Notes: a model not told the origin generated them from the letters alone. A stretch of DNA of 64,000 nucleotides from Paenibacillus sp. JJ-100 (GCF_948329825.1 NZ_CAOJCM010000005.1:215014-279013), one strand, 5' to 3'; counted from the first letter of the stretch, positions 34,308 through 43,462 are shown. Program-made: numbers and translations.

Positions 34308-35453
34308 TCAGGCTGACTGATCTTTCAGATGGGTGTCGGCAAAATTCGGTGGATTAAACCAGTCTCCACTAATAGCCCATGTTGGATCAAGTGGGACCCA
34401 GCTTTGAGTATTACTAAGATATACTTCATTCCACGCATGAGGTCCGTAACCACCCTGACCGTTATAGCCTAAACCTGTAACAACCTTGACATCAAGACCT
34501 TGGGAACGAGCCATGACTGCGTAGAGCCGGGCATAATCAATACATACCCCTTTACGTGTATCGAATGTATTCTTCGGGGTCTGTTCGTGCCATATCCCCT
34601 TCTGCTCGTAATCATCTACTTTCCCGTAGTCGTATTGAATTCGCGTACCCACCCAGTCATATAGCGCTCTGGCTTTCGCTTCATCTGTAGACTTCCCTTT
34701 TACAATCTCTTCTGCAGCCTGCTCAACATCTGCTGGAATGTTATGATCGATGACCTCATACTTCCGTTGCAGAATGCCGCCAAGTTCCTTCTGCACAGCC
34801 TGTGTAAATACAGGAAGCTTATCCTTGATAAACGTTCCTGATAACGGCTCAATAACAGATTTAGCTCCCTGCATGTAGATCGGAGAAGCCTCGACATAAC
34901 GGCTGAACATGCTGCCCGGATATAGACTGACAATCATGAACAATACCGCGATTACGATCATCCCTCGGACCGAACCGATTACGGTTCCGATCACAGCCCC
35001 TGTCAAGCGGCTGAAGAAGCCTTTTGGTGCAGCTTGCTCATGTCCCGCATGTCTTCTGCTAAATATGAAGGAAGATATAACCCCAAGAATGATACGAATA
35101 ATACCGTAACTCAGTACAAACAATACGGCGAACCGCATGAGCGGGAAATCCGCAATTGCTGTAACTAGCGTATAATACAACTGCTCCCACCGGTTTAATT
35201 CACGATTAGGCATAGCCGCAGCATGCCCAGACAACCACTCCTGTACATAGGGCGCAAGCCATAACGTCAGACCAATAGATAACAATATGCCAATCACGGC
35301 CATAATACCGTCCATCAGGAAACCAAAGAGTCTCCCCGCAGAACGTGAAGCCCCTCTGGACCATCCCTGCAACAAGGAAGCCGCTACAATCAGCAGTAGC
35401 AAAATGGTAATCCCATTCAATTCCTTCAGGCTGTCCAGCCAAGTTTGCAGCAC
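34308..35453 (-). CDS. CvpA-like membrane protein fused to a transglutaminase-like domain
   Basis: This 381-residue protein has four or five membrane helices in its first 190 residues, with glycine-rich helix patterns like CvpA (GAVIGTVIGSVRGM). A hydrophilic linker follows, then a transglutaminase-like domain at about 250-370. Its catalytic triad is visible: Cys in GVCIDYARLYAV, His in GPHAWNEVY and Asp in LDPTW. It starts with GTG after AAAGGGGG. It could be a protease or transpeptidase-like enzyme acting near the membrane; which side the domain faces cannot be read directly. It lies between a small membrane protein and the PBP genes, suggesting an envelope role. Confidence 0.8.
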   Translation of the reverse strand: MLQTWLDSLKELNGITILLLLIVAASLLQGWSRGASRSAGRLFGFLMDGIMAVIGILLSIGLTLWLAPYVQEWLSGHAAAMPNRELNRWEQLYYTLVTAIADFPLMRFAVLFVLSYGIIRIILGVISSFIFSRRHAGHEQAAPKGFFSRLTGAVIGTVIGSVRGMIVIAVLFMIVSLYPGSMFSRYVEASPIYMQGAKSVIEPLSGTFIKDKLPVFTQAVQKELGGILQRKYEVIDHNIPADVEQAAEEIVKGKSTDEAKARALYDWVGTRIQYDYGKVDDYEQKGIWHEQTPKNTFDTRKGVCIDYARLYAVMARSQGLDVKVVTGLGYNGQGGYGPHAWNEVYLSNTQSWVPLDPTWAISGDWFNPPNFADTHLKDQSA

Positions 35454-35472
35454 GTCTTCATTCCCCCTTTAA

Positions 35473-35928
35473 CTACGAAGCGGGTGCTGTTTTGTTTTTT
35501 TGTGCCTGTTCGACAAAGGTTTGGATCGTTTCGTTGCTCATCTTCCATTCACCAACCGAAATGCCGCGGAAGGTCACATCGACTTTTTCCGACTTGGTGT
35601 TACCTTTAATCTCCACATTAGGACTGGTAATCGTAAATTCACCATTCTGCCCTGCTGTATACGTTGCCTTGGAAGCCTCTTTCAGCATGATGCTTGTCGC
35701 CTCCTTCTTAAGCGCGTCCATCGTGCTGGACTGCACGTCAGTGACAGTCTGTTTAATCTGTTCAATGGAGATACCGCTGTATATCAACAGAGCCGCAATA
35801 ATGATAATAGCTATCGCCCATTTCAACATCGTTTTGACCACATTCAGAACAAAGAACAAAATGATCAGAGCAACAACGATCACCAGCCAGTTCTGCATCA
35901 CAAACTCTTTGATTACTTCTATGTTCAT
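35473..35928 (-). CDS. membrane-anchored hypothetical protein
   Basis: I do not recognise this 151-residue protein. It has two closely spaced hydrophobic segments (about residues 13-31 and 34-50), then a helical stretch and a polar beta-rich C-terminal part with GEFTITSPNVEIKGN. The start follows GGAAGGTG. It is separated by 19 bases from the transglutaminase fusion gene and is presumably its operon partner. The C-terminal part may be extracytoplasmic. No function can be offered beyond a link with the cell-envelope genes downstream. Confidence 0.65.
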   Translation of the reverse strand: MNIEVIKEFVMQNWLVIVVALIILFFVLNVVKTMLKWAIAIIIIAALLIYSGISIEQIKQTVTDVQSSTMDALKKEATSIMLKEASKATYTAGQNGEFTITSPNVEIKGNTKSEKVDVTFRGISVGEWKMSNETIQTFVEQAQKNKTAPAS

Positions 35929-36087
35929 GATTACACCTTCCGTTATACGTTATAGAGTTCTTTCATGTTCCCGAATATTATACATGATTTCCGAACCTGC
36001 TGTCAGCTAAGCCCTCTCCGGTAAAAATAAACGGTCTAAGTTCGTCCTGCGGGGCGTACAAGTAGTACCATGAGGATTTGTCCTTAC

Positions 36088-36103
36088 GAACGTGGACACG
36101 TTC
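36088..36103. promoter_or_regulatory. palindromic site upstream of an MFS gene
   Basis: GAACGTG-GA-CACGTTC is a perfect 7-2-7 inverted repeat, 45 bases upstream of the MFS start. It may be an operator for a local repressor or a leader hairpin; no T-run follows. Confidence 0.4.
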
Positions 36104-36148
36104 AAGACCTGTGATCAAACAGGCATCGCCTAACAAGGAGGGGCTCTA

Positions 36149-37351
36149 GTGAAAACGGCCATCTGGCTATACCTTTTTTTGTTCCTAGCTGTATTTGATC
36201 TGCATGCCCAGTATCCCATTCTGACGCCTTTTGCCATATCACTTGGTGCAGCTCCAACCTTCATCGGATGGATGATGGGGATCTATTCTTTAACCCACTT
36301 GCCTGGTAATCTGATCGCCGGAACAGAGATTGATAAACATGGCAGCCGCCGATACATTGTGTTCAGCCTCGTAGGCGCAGGCATTATCCTACTCCTGCAG
36401 GCCCATGTCCACACCCCCTGGCAACTGCTTGCACTGCGTTCCATCAGTGGATTTGTATTAGCCTTTCTGTCTCCGGCATGTCTGGCCCTGCTTGCACAAC
36501 TATCTACTGACCCAGTGAAACAAGGCAAATATATGTCAGGACATGGGGTAGTGCATACACTGGCTTCTGTGGTATCGCCAGCCGCTGGTGCAGTTATCGT
36601 GGGTGCTATGGGCTTCTCAGCCACTTTCTCCAGTCTCGGCTATCTGCTTATTCTGACAGGGGTCATTGCATTGCTCACCATGCCACGCGGCCTTGCGCCT
36701 AAGCCGCAGCCATTGACAGAACCAGCAAAATCTATCCCAGCTCACGCTAACTCTGCTCACACGCAAACTGACACATCTAAAGTATTCCTGCCTGTATCTT
36801 GGCGTTACTTTATGCTGCCCTTGGTCATTGCCTGTGCTCAGGGCATTCTGTTCTTTGAACTTCCCCTACGAGGAGACGGAGATTCCTCTATCATGTCTAC
36901 TGGTTTACTATTCTCCATCATTAGTATAGGTGCATTATTTACACTTAGCATGTTATTCCTTAACCGGTATTCGCCAAAACTGCGTCTAGTCGTGGGAGTA
37001 TTATTGATGTCACTTAGCTTCTTTGTTATGGCGGCGATACCACAGGTTTCGTTAACGGTCGTGTTATTTGTACTTGGAATGTCTAAGGGCATTATTTTCC
37101 CAGCCATGGCCACACTCTTTATTCATCTCAGCGGCGGCAGCAAACTTGGACGTATTTTTTCACTGCAGTCGATTGCCACCTCTATTGGATCGTTTATCGG
37201 TCCGATTACTGCTGGACAACTAAGACTTGGAGTATCACCTTATTTTATTGCCTTTATTTTGCTGATGATTGGTATTCTGCTTCTCCCGTACTACACATCC
37301 AAACCCACTGCCTCTCTCTCATCTTCCGATGCCAAAAGCATTCTGGGTTAA
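36149..37351 (+). CDS. MFS transporter
   Basis: This 400-residue permease has twelve predicted membrane segments and a polar central loop (about 190-215) rich in alanine, histidine and threonine. The early TGTEIDKHGSRRY-like loop (here AGTEIDKHGSRRYI) fits the family's motif A region. The start is GTG, five bases after AAGGAGGGG. No partner gene lies beside it, and substrate cannot be deduced. It differs from the other MFS gene at 961 and the two are not close paralogues. A weak AGATCT-based hairpin follows at about 37371-37404 and may terminate it. Confidence 0.85.
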   Translation: MKTAIWLYLFLFLAVFDLHAQYPILTPFAISLGAAPTFIGWMMGIYSLTHLPGNLIAGTEIDKHGSRRYIVFSLVGAGIILLLQAHVHTPWQLLALRSISGFVLAFLSPACLALLAQLSTDPVKQGKYMSGHGVVHTLASVVSPAAGAVIVGAMGFSATFSSLGYLLILTGVIALLTMPRGLAPKPQPLTEPAKSIPAHANSAHTQTDTSKVFLPVSWRYFMLPLVIACAQGILFFELPLRGDGDSSIMSTGLLFSIISIGALFTLSMLFLNRYSPKLRLVVGVLLMSLSFFVMAAIPQVSLTVVLFVLGMSKGIIFPAMATLFIHLSGGSKLGRIFSLQSIATSIGSFIGPITAGQLRLGVSPYFIAFILLMIGILLLPYYTSKPTASLSSSDAKSILG

Positions 37352-37517
37352 GACGTTGCAAGTTATAGTGAGATCTACTCATCTCTTTGCATTGAGATCT
37401 TTTGAACTTTGCATTATTCCCCCGTTTCCAGATACACTATAAGTACATTCAGTCGATTTTCGCTGTAACATTTCCCGGGGAATGTCGACATCAGCTCTCG
37501 AATCAGGGGGGAATAAG

Positions 37518-37865
37518 ATGCCTATTCATGTCATCGTCGAAGGTAAGAATGATCGCAGTAAACTCAAACGACTAGTTGGTCCAGAGATCAACATCTTGTG
37601 CACATTCGGAACGCTAAACTCTCTCAAGCTGGAGACACTGCGCAAGCAAGTCGGCTATGATGAAGTATATTTGTTCATGGACAATGACAGCTCCGGCAAA
37701 AAAATAAGAGGCGTACTACGGGATGCTTTTCCCGATGCAGTACAGATGTATACAAGACGTGGGTATGCAGGAGTGGAAGGCACTCCAGATGAGTACATCA
37801 TTGCCCAGTTAGAGAAAGCCGGGCTGGAGGAATTCATTCAGTATCCCGACCAAACTTCATATTGA
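37518..37865 (+). CDS. small Toprim-domain protein (YusF-like)
   Basis: This 115-residue protein is essentially a single Toprim domain: the glutamate in VIVEGKND and the acidic pair in FMDNDSSGKK bind Mg2+. Stand-alone Toprim proteins of this size are related to RNase M5 and to the catalytic part of primases; the Bacillus equivalent is YusF, of unknown role. An extension to 37482 exists, but a GGGGGGA site places the ATG at 37518. It is monocistronic with a terminator directly behind it. Confidence 0.82.
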   Translation: MPIHVIVEGKNDRSKLKRLVGPEINILCTFGTLNSLKLETLRKQVGYDEVYLFMDNDSSGKKIRGVLRDAFPDAVQMYTRRGYAGVEGTPDEYIIAQLEKAGLEEFIQYPDQTSY

Positions 37866-37875
37866 AAAAGGCAAC

Positions 37876-37919
37876 AAAAAGGCTGTTCTCGGGTCAATAC
37901 AACCGGAAACAGCCTTTTC
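37876..37919 (+). terminator. intrinsic terminator
   Basis: AAAAGGCTGTT pairs with AACAGCCTTTT around a loop of about 20 bases, between convergent genes. Confidence 0.8.
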
Positions 37920-38027
37920 TTCAATCACGGATCTTTTAATGATGGATCGTTTAATTATAAATCTCTAAAGCAAATAATTTTCAACTCTAAACCTTACCTT
38001 CATACTCAGCCCATAACTCATGATTCA

Positions 38028-38645
38028 TTATTCTTTGATCAACCTACGAATGTCCTCGGCAATGGTTTCCGGTTGCACATCTTCGGTATTGAACGCGTTA
38101 TACACCTTGCGAAGCTGGTTATTCTCATCCACTAGACCGATCATGTTCATATGGGCAAAGTCTTCCTTGTTCTCACCTTCGATCAGAATCTGAAAAGATT
38201 CTTTAGCGAACTGTTTCGTCTTGTCCATATCGCCTCGCAAGAAATACCAGCCGGAATAATCCGCATGGAAGCGGTCGGCAAACGTTTTAATTTTCTCCCT
38301 CGTATCCACTTTCGGGTCGAATGAAATAGACACAAAGGATGCCTTGTCACCAAATGTACCATCCTCTTTCAACAAGTCCTGCACCTGAGACAGTGTAAAT
38401 GTCGTAATCGGGCATACATCTGGACAGCTGGTAAAATAAAAGTAGAACAACCGTACTTTACCCTGTGTATCCGCCAGAGAGACGGTACGTCCATCCACAT
38501 TTTCCATCGAAAATGATTGGATCTCCCGAATCTCGGGTAACTTCTCCTTGCTGGCAAATGCCGTGTTCCACATTAAGTACACCGCCATAATCAGTGCAAT
38601 ACCAAGCAATATCCATGTCCATATGTATTTCTTAATGACTTGCAT
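38028..38645 (-). CDS. SCO1/SenC family copper chaperone
   Basis: This 205-residue protein has an N-terminal membrane anchor (about 8-28) and a thioredoxin-fold domain with the copper ligands CPDVC (in FTSCPDVCPIT) and a distal histidine in DFAHMNMIGLVD. SCO proteins deliver copper to, or keep reduced, the CuA site of cytochrome oxidase at the outer face. The frame reaches 38708, but a GGGGGGAAGAG region supports ATG at 38645. With heme A synthase at 19545, this is the second cytochrome oxidase maturation factor in the window, although they are 18 kb apart. Confidence 0.9.
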   Translation of the reverse strand: MQVIKKYIWTWILLGIALIMAVYLMWNTAFASKEKLPEIREIQSFSMENVDGRTVSLADTQGKVRLFYFYFTSCPDVCPITTFTLSQVQDLLKEDGTFGDKASFVSISFDPKVDTREKIKTFADRFHADYSGWYFLRGDMDKTKQFAKESFQILIEGENKEDFAHMNMIGLVDENNQLRKVYNAFNTEDVQPETIAEDIRRLIKE

Positions 38646-39097
38646 CCTCTTCTCTTCCCCCCATATCATACGAATGAATGCGCATACACACCAAACAAAG
38701 TAAATCACATGATTAATATCTTACACTCTACACTTCTTTTCCAGTTGATTTTCCCAACGGCTCTATCTCAGATCGGTGTGATCATCTATGCCTTGGGCTA
38801 CATATGTATTGAATAGTGTCTTCACGGCCAATGTCCAAATTCACACGGATTCACTTCACACATGAATGAACGTGTAAGTATCCATCCGTTCTATTCCGCT
38901 TACGATATAAATTTTATCATAGGCAACAGTCTAATTGTTTGACAATGTTCGTACATTTGCTGGGAATCGGACAGTTTCTTGCCAGAGTCCATTATGTTTT
39001 GCATCTACGTAAGCGGATAATATACACTAGATATGGGTATCACCTAAATAGAGATGTTTGATGTTTGAAGACGATACACCTTGTAAAGGAGACGTTT
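38646..39097. other. divergent intergenic region, no feature recognised
   Basis: About 450 bp separate the SCO gene and the YfhP-like gene. The region is AT-rich and must contain two promoters. I see no hairpin, riboswitch or small gene that I could defend. Confidence 0.5.
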
Positions 39098-40078
39098 ATG
39101 GATACCTCTACACATTTTGTTATGGGCATTGGTCTAGCTGGTCTCGCCTATGTTGATCCTGTCGTTGCAGCTGACCCAGTGCTCGCAGCCGCGGTCATGG
39201 TTGGTACAATTGCTGGCTCCCAGGCCCCTGATATTGATACTGCACTGCGATTCAAAAGCAATTCGCTCTATATTCGAAATCATCGAGGATTGTCACACTC
39301 ACCGCCTTTCCTGCTCTTATGGGTTGTGCTTATTACCGGTGTGATTGGATTGATTTTTTCTGGGATTTCGCTGGGCCATGTAGCCTTATGGACTGCTGTA
39401 GCTGTAGGCGTACATGTATTCACAGACTTGTTTAATACGTATGGGACTCAGGCTGCTCGTCCTTTTACAGAACGCTGGATAGCTTGGAATATTATTCACA
39501 TTTTCGACCCATTTATGTTCACGACACATGTGATAGCAATTCTGTTATGGGCCTTTAATCTGGCCCAGCCTGCTCCACTTTTCACTGCATTGTATATCCT
39601 AATTGGCGTATATTATATCTGGCGTACAATTGCTCGTGCACTTGCAGTTCGAAAAGTAATACGTATGGACAATAGCTCGGAAGCAGCCAAATACATTGTC
39701 ATTCCTACTATTTCGTGGAGCCGCTGGCATGTCGTAAAAACAAATAAAGATGGTAGTTACGAACTTGGCAAACTCGATGGATCTGAGCTGACTTGGAGTC
39801 TTCATGCCACCTCATCCTCCCATGCAGCTGTTATCGCTTCACGCAAGTTGCCAGAGGTCAGTGCGTTTCTATACTTCACTTCTTATGCTGTCGCAGAGGT
39901 AGAAGAGCTTACTAACGGGTATAAAGTTCGCTGGGCAGACGTGCGTTATCGACACCGAAAACAGTATCCTTTTGTCGCTGTAGTCGTCATGGATCGGAAT
40001 TTTGAAACCATTGATACGTATGTAGGCTGGTTAAGCGATGAGAAGATGGATAAAAAACTTTTATCTGCTGGCCCTTGA
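39098..40078 (+). CDS. membrane-bound metal-dependent hydrolase (YdjM/YfhP family)
   Basis: This 326-residue protein has an N-terminal half with about four membrane segments and the LexA-binding/YdjM family metal motifs: HFVMG, QAPDIDT, HRGLSHS and HVFTDLFNTYG. The C-terminal 120 residues form a soluble domain as in Bacillus YfhP. The catalytic activity is unproven in the family. AAAGGAG places the start at 39098 rather than 39065. It stands alone behind a 450-bp upstream gap. Confidence 0.85.
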   Translation: MDTSTHFVMGIGLAGLAYVDPVVAADPVLAAAVMVGTIAGSQAPDIDTALRFKSNSLYIRNHRGLSHSPPFLLLWVVLITGVIGLIFSGISLGHVALWTAVAVGVHVFTDLFNTYGTQAARPFTERWIAWNIIHIFDPFMFTTHVIAILLWAFNLAQPAPLFTALYILIGVYYIWRTIARALAVRKVIRMDNSSEAAKYIVIPTISWSRWHVVKTNKDGSYELGKLDGSELTWSLHATSSSHAAVIASRKLPEVSAFLYFTSYAVAEVEELTNGYKVRWADVRYRHRKQYPFVAVVVMDRNFETIDTYVGWLSDEKMDKKLLSAGP

Positions 40079-40130
40079 CGCAAGTGTTGATTGCAGGGCA
40101 CAATCGTTTATAGGAACGATTGCGACGGGA

Positions 40131-40162
40131 AAAGCCCGGGGCGTTATCCGCTCCGGGCTTTC
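40131..40162. terminator. bidirectional terminator
   Basis: AAAGCCCGG pairs with CCGGGCTTT between the YfhP-like gene and the convergent SASP gene. A second small hairpin, CAATCGTT/AACGATTG, lies at 40101-40122. Confidence 0.85.
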
Positions 40163-40179
40163 TTGCCTTGCTGTATAAA

Positions 40180-40401
40180 TTATTTGCCAGACCCAGCCAG
40201 AGACTGCTCAGCGATTTGTACCAAACGTTTAGTAATGTAACCACCCAGAGATCCTGTCTCACGGGAAGTGTAGTTACCGTAGTATCCGTCTTGTGGAATG
40301 GTCACTCCCAGTTCCTGTGCAGCCTCCATTTTCAATTGTTGCAGGGCTGCTGTTGCTTGAGGTACCACCAAGTTGTTGGAAGAACGAGATCCTTGAGCCA
40401 T
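40180..40401 (-). CDS. alpha/beta-type small acid-soluble spore protein
   Basis: This 73-residue protein has the two conserved SASP blocks: LQQLKMEAAQELGV, and the second block beginning GSLGGYITKRLVQIAEQ. The Glu-Leu around the GPR protease cleavage site is present (KMEAAQE). These proteins coat DNA in the dormant spore and protect it from UV and heat, and are degraded at germination. A perfect sigma-G-type promoter lies upstream. It is nearly identical to the SASP at 43555. Confidence 0.95.
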   Translation of the reverse strand: MAQGSRSSNNLVVPQATAALQQLKMEAAQELGVTIPQDGYYGNYTSRETGSLGGYITKRLVQIAEQSLAGSGK

Positions 40402-40454
40402 ATTTAAAATCTCCTTTCAATCTGTGTCTGTAATGTATTGCAAGCTTGCAAGAT

Positions 40455-40483
40455 TATTATGGCTCGTACGCTTCAAGTTATAC
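40455..40483 (-). promoter_or_regulatory. sigma-G-type promoter of SASP gene
   Basis: On the minus strand GTATA, a 17-base spacer and CATAATA match the forespore sigma-G consensus. The -10 box is about 50 bases upstream of the start codon. Confidence 0.75.
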
Positions 40484-40520
40484 GAAAATTCATTAATTCT
40501 GTACATGGAGGTTTTTCCCA

Positions 40521-40724
40521 ATGAGCAAAGGCTTATCCCTATGGTTTGCGTTTTCTTCGATTGTTTTGTTAACGGTTACAGCGATTACGATCTCATACTC
40601 CGGCTGGCTAGCTACACTTCTATTTGTTCTTTCTATGGCAAATATCGCTTGGGGATTTATCATTCGTGCCAAAAAAGAACGTCGGGAAGCCAGCACCAAC
40701 TCGGCTTCTGAATCGATATCCTAG
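40521..40724 (+). CDS. small membrane protein (possibly DUF5325/YlaF-like)
   Basis: This 67-residue protein has two membrane helices (about 7-26 and 29-48) joined by a tight turn at SGW, then a basic, serine-rich cytoplasmic tail beginning AKKERRE. Size and layout resemble DUF5325 proteins such as YlaF, but I am not certain. ATG follows TGGAGG by nine bases. It lies divergent from the SASP gene and convergent with trpS, and a strong terminator follows. Confidence 0.65.
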   Translation: MSKGLSLWFAFSSIVLLTVTAITISYSGWLATLLFVLSMANIAWGFIIRAKKERREASTNSASESIS

Positions 40725-40761
40725 GCTACAGAGCACACTTGGATGTAAATAAACGTATAGA

Positions 40762-40799
40762 AAGAGGAGACGGATGAACTTCATCCGTCTCCTCTTTTT
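40762..40799. terminator. strong bidirectional terminator
   Basis: AGAGGAGACGGATGAA pairs perfectly with its complement and is followed by five T on the plus strand. It separates the small membrane gene from trpS. Confidence 0.92.
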
Positions 40800-40842
40800 C
40801 ACATCCTAAAAGATGTATGCTCTTCATTTCCCTTGCTTCGAA

Positions 40843-41835
40843 TTACAGCTTGCGTCTAGGAACAAAGCCCATCCGCTCTTTTACCGCGTCAAGTGTCTGC
40901 GTAGCAACCTCTTCTGCACGGCGTGCCGAAGTCTCTAATACATCTGTAAGCTCTCCAGACTCACGAATTTCATTATATCTGGCTTGCAGCGGTTCAATTA
41001 CAGAAACAACCACTTCCGCAAGCTCTTTTTTGAATGGACCGTACATTTTACCTTCATAACGCTCTGCAACCTCATTTAATGTCATACCTGCACATTCTGC
41101 ATAGATGCTCATCAGATTGCTGACTTCTGGTTTATTTGCTGGGTCATAGACCACTTCACGTCCGGAATCGGTTGTGGCACGGCTAATTTTCTTACGAATG
41201 ACATCTGGTGGATCTAACAAAGCGATGTAACTTCCAGCATTCGGGTTACTTTTGCTCATTTTCGTTGAAGCATCATCCAAAGACATGACACGAGCCCCCA
41301 CCTGCGGAATATACGGTTCAGGAATCGTAAAATACTCCCCATAACGGTGGTTAAAGCGGCCTGCCAAGTCACGAGTCAGCTCTAGATGTTGCTTCTGGTC
41401 CTCTCCAACAGGTACAAGATCTGCATTATAGAGCAAAATATCCGCAGCCATCAACGATGGATATACGAACAGCCCGGCACCTACAGAATCTTTACCCGAA
41501 GATTTGTCCTTGAACTGAGTCATCCTTTCAAGCTCACCCATTGACGTCAGCGTGGTCATCAACCAGCCCAGTTCCGCGTGCTGTGGCACATGGGATTGAA
41601 GAAATACGTTGGATTTGGAAGGATCGATGCCCGCAGCAATAAACAGAGCAGCAACGGCCTCTGATTGTTCGCGAAGCGCTGCTGGCTCTTGGGGCACTGT
41701 GATGGCATGAAGATCAACCACCATAAAATGGCACTTGTAGTCATGTTGTAGTTTCACAAAATTTTTAATAGCACCAATGTAATTACCCAATGTAAGCTTT
41801 CCACTTGGCTGAATTCCAGATAATACTGTTTTCAT
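40843..41835 (-). CDS. trpS: tryptophanyl-tRNA synthetase
   Basis: This 330-residue class I synthetase has the HIGH-equivalent PSGKLTLGNYIGA near the N-terminus and the KMSKS loop in STKMSKSNPNA around residue 195. It charges tRNA-Trp. The reading frame runs back to 41892, but that extension overlaps the leader terminator, and AGGGAGG places the ATG at 41835. A T-box leader with a TGG specifier lies directly upstream, which independently confirms the amino acid. It is monocistronic. Confidence 0.97.
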   Translation of the reverse strand: MKTVLSGIQPSGKLTLGNYIGAIKNFVKLQHDYKCHFMVVDLHAITVPQEPAALREQSEAVAALFIAAGIDPSKSNVFLQSHVPQHAELGWLMTTLTSMGELERMTQFKDKSSGKDSVGAGLFVYPSLMAADILLYNADLVPVGEDQKQHLELTRDLAGRFNHRYGEYFTIPEPYIPQVGARVMSLDDASTKMSKSNPNAGSYIALLDPPDVIRKKISRATTDSGREVVYDPANKPEVSNLMSIYAECAGMTLNEVAERYEGKMYGPFKKELAEVVVSVIEPLQARYNEIRESGELTDVLETSARRAEEVATQTLDAVKERMGFVPRRKL

Positions 41836-41879
41836 CTTTATACGCCTCCCTGATTTATTAAAACTCCCTCTACGAACGC

Positions 41880-42168
41880 AAAAAAGCCCCACATCCGCAA
41901 GGGACGTGAGACCGTGGTGCCACCCTTATTCGCTCTCCTACGCTGTCCTGATGACATACAGGAACACCTGTAAGGAGGAGCCTTCATTGTTCCGTAACGT
42001 GGAATATCCGGCATACCCTAATAAGGCCCGCCGTCTTAAATAGACTGCGCCTGTTCAGCTACACACTCAAGGGTCCATTCAGAAAAGAGTTCACACCAGT
42101 TCCCATCAACCACTGGCTTTCTGTAGAGATTGCTCTTCACTTACTTGTCCCTATCATCGCTTTTACTT
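41880..42168 (-). promoter_or_regulatory. T-box leader (tryptophan)
   Basis: Read on the minus strand, the leader has the stem I distal loop region (AAAGCCAGTGG...GAACTGG), a specifier loop GAATGGACC whose TGG codon is at 42075-42077, and the T-box sequence AGGGTGGCACCACGG at about 41912-41926. A CACGTCC/GGATGTG terminator with six T follows at 41880-41910. Uncharged tRNA-Trp should stabilise the antiterminator and allow trpS transcription. Confidence 0.93.
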
Positions 42169-42412
42169 CATTCAGTTCGTAATTATCTTCCAGAACTCTA
42201 TCTTAATGCGCACAAGCTTGAATGTCAAAATAGGATAGGTTTTTCACCATCCTTTAAAATCTGTTATGATGGTATTGCCTATCCTCTGGATGCTACGCAG
42301 TCGCTTACAGGATGTTACAAAAAGTTCGCATGATCACTATGACGCGTCTGCACAGTTCGGGCAAAACCGTACCGTTTGCAGGCAGATTTCAAGTGGGAAA
42401 AGGAGCATCGAT

Positions 42413-43393
42413 ATGAAACAAGTGACCAAAAGTCAATGGAATGGTTACGACACGTATATCCTACATAGCCGTAATTTAGAAATCACCCTGTTGCCTCGGC
42501 TCGGAAATAACATTATAGCCATTCGCGATTTGGTGCAGAACAGGGATATTGTACGCCGTCCCGATGAAAATGACCTGGCCTTCTATTTGCAGAAGCCTTA
42601 TCATTTCGGAGTTCCGCTGCTCATACCACCTGGACGTATTCACCGAGGACAATTCGAATATGAAGGCATACGTTATCAGTTTGATCAGAATACAGCGAAT
42701 GACAACCATATCCACGGACTTCATCGCAGCCAGTCTTGGCGTGTGAGTGATATTGAAGAAGATGAAGACGGATGTTCCATTACAACCGAATTATTGACTG
42801 AAAATGACGCGCATTGGATGGAACAATTCCCAATCCCTCTGAAGCTTGAAATGACGTTTAGCCTGCAAAATGAAGTACTGACACAGCGACTTCGTGTAAC
42901 AAACCTAAGCTCAACACCTGCTCCCTTTGGGATAGGGTATCATACATGGTTTTTGCTGGACGGTAACCCAGAAGAATGGATGCTCCACCTACCTGTTTCC
43001 GGATTGTATGTGCAAAATGATGAACAGCTGCCTACAGGTGAAATAGAAGCGCTGCATGATGAATGGTCCTCCCTTGAAAAAGGCATTAACATGCAAGGCC
43101 GAAACTGGGATACCCTGCTTCGTGCTTCGGAGGGTAAGCCAGCTGTGGCTCATTTGCGGAGAAAAGACGGACATACGTTGAAGTATTCAGTGGATGAAGC
43201 TCTTTTCAAACATTGGGTTTTGTATACTAAAGGAGAGTCTGATCAATTTTTGTGCATCGAACCTTACACCTGGCTTCCCAATGCACCGAATCTGCCTTTA
43301 ACCGATGAAGTAACCGGACTTGTCCGACTTGAACCTAAACAGCCTATAGATTTTGTTACTCATATCGAAGTGATTACACCGATAGAACGTTAA
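42413..43393 (+). CDS. aldose 1-epimerase family protein
   Basis: This 326-residue protein follows the galactose mutarotase-like beta-sandwich family. It has GVPLLIPPGRIHRGQF, the NHIHGLHRSQSW block with its catalytic-type histidine, the second histidine in IGYHTWFLL and a C-terminal acidic residue in FLCIEPYTWLPNAPN. It probably interconverts anomers of a hexose or a phosphorylated or modified sugar. The frame extends back to 42266, but AAAAGGAG sits eight bases before the ATG at 42413. No sugar operon is adjacent. Confidence 0.87.
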   Translation: MKQVTKSQWNGYDTYILHSRNLEITLLPRLGNNIIAIRDLVQNRDIVRRPDENDLAFYLQKPYHFGVPLLIPPGRIHRGQFEYEGIRYQFDQNTANDNHIHGLHRSQSWRVSDIEEDEDGCSITTELLTENDAHWMEQFPIPLKLEMTFSLQNEVLTQRLRVTNLSSTPAPFGIGYHTWFLLDGNPEEWMLHLPVSGLYVQNDEQLPTGEIEALHDEWSSLEKGINMQGRNWDTLLRASEGKPAVAHLRRKDGHTLKYSVDEALFKHWVLYTKGESDQFLCIEPYTWLPNAPNLPLTDEVTGLVRLEPKQPIDFVTHIEVITPIER

Positions 43394-43396
43394 TAT

Positions 43397-43462
43397 AAAG
43401 GTCGTGTAAACAAAGAAGCCGATCCGTACTGGAACGGCTTCTTCGAGTTGACACGACCTCTT
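43397..43462 (+). terminator. long two-part terminator hairpin
   Basis: An outer AGGTCGTGT/ACACGACCT stem encloses an inner AAGAAGCCG/CGGCTTCTT stem. It directly follows the epimerase stop. Confidence 0.85.

Noticed and set aside
41836..41892. N-terminal extension of trpS
   Set aside because: It overlaps the T-box terminator, and a proper ribosome site marks the ATG at 41835.
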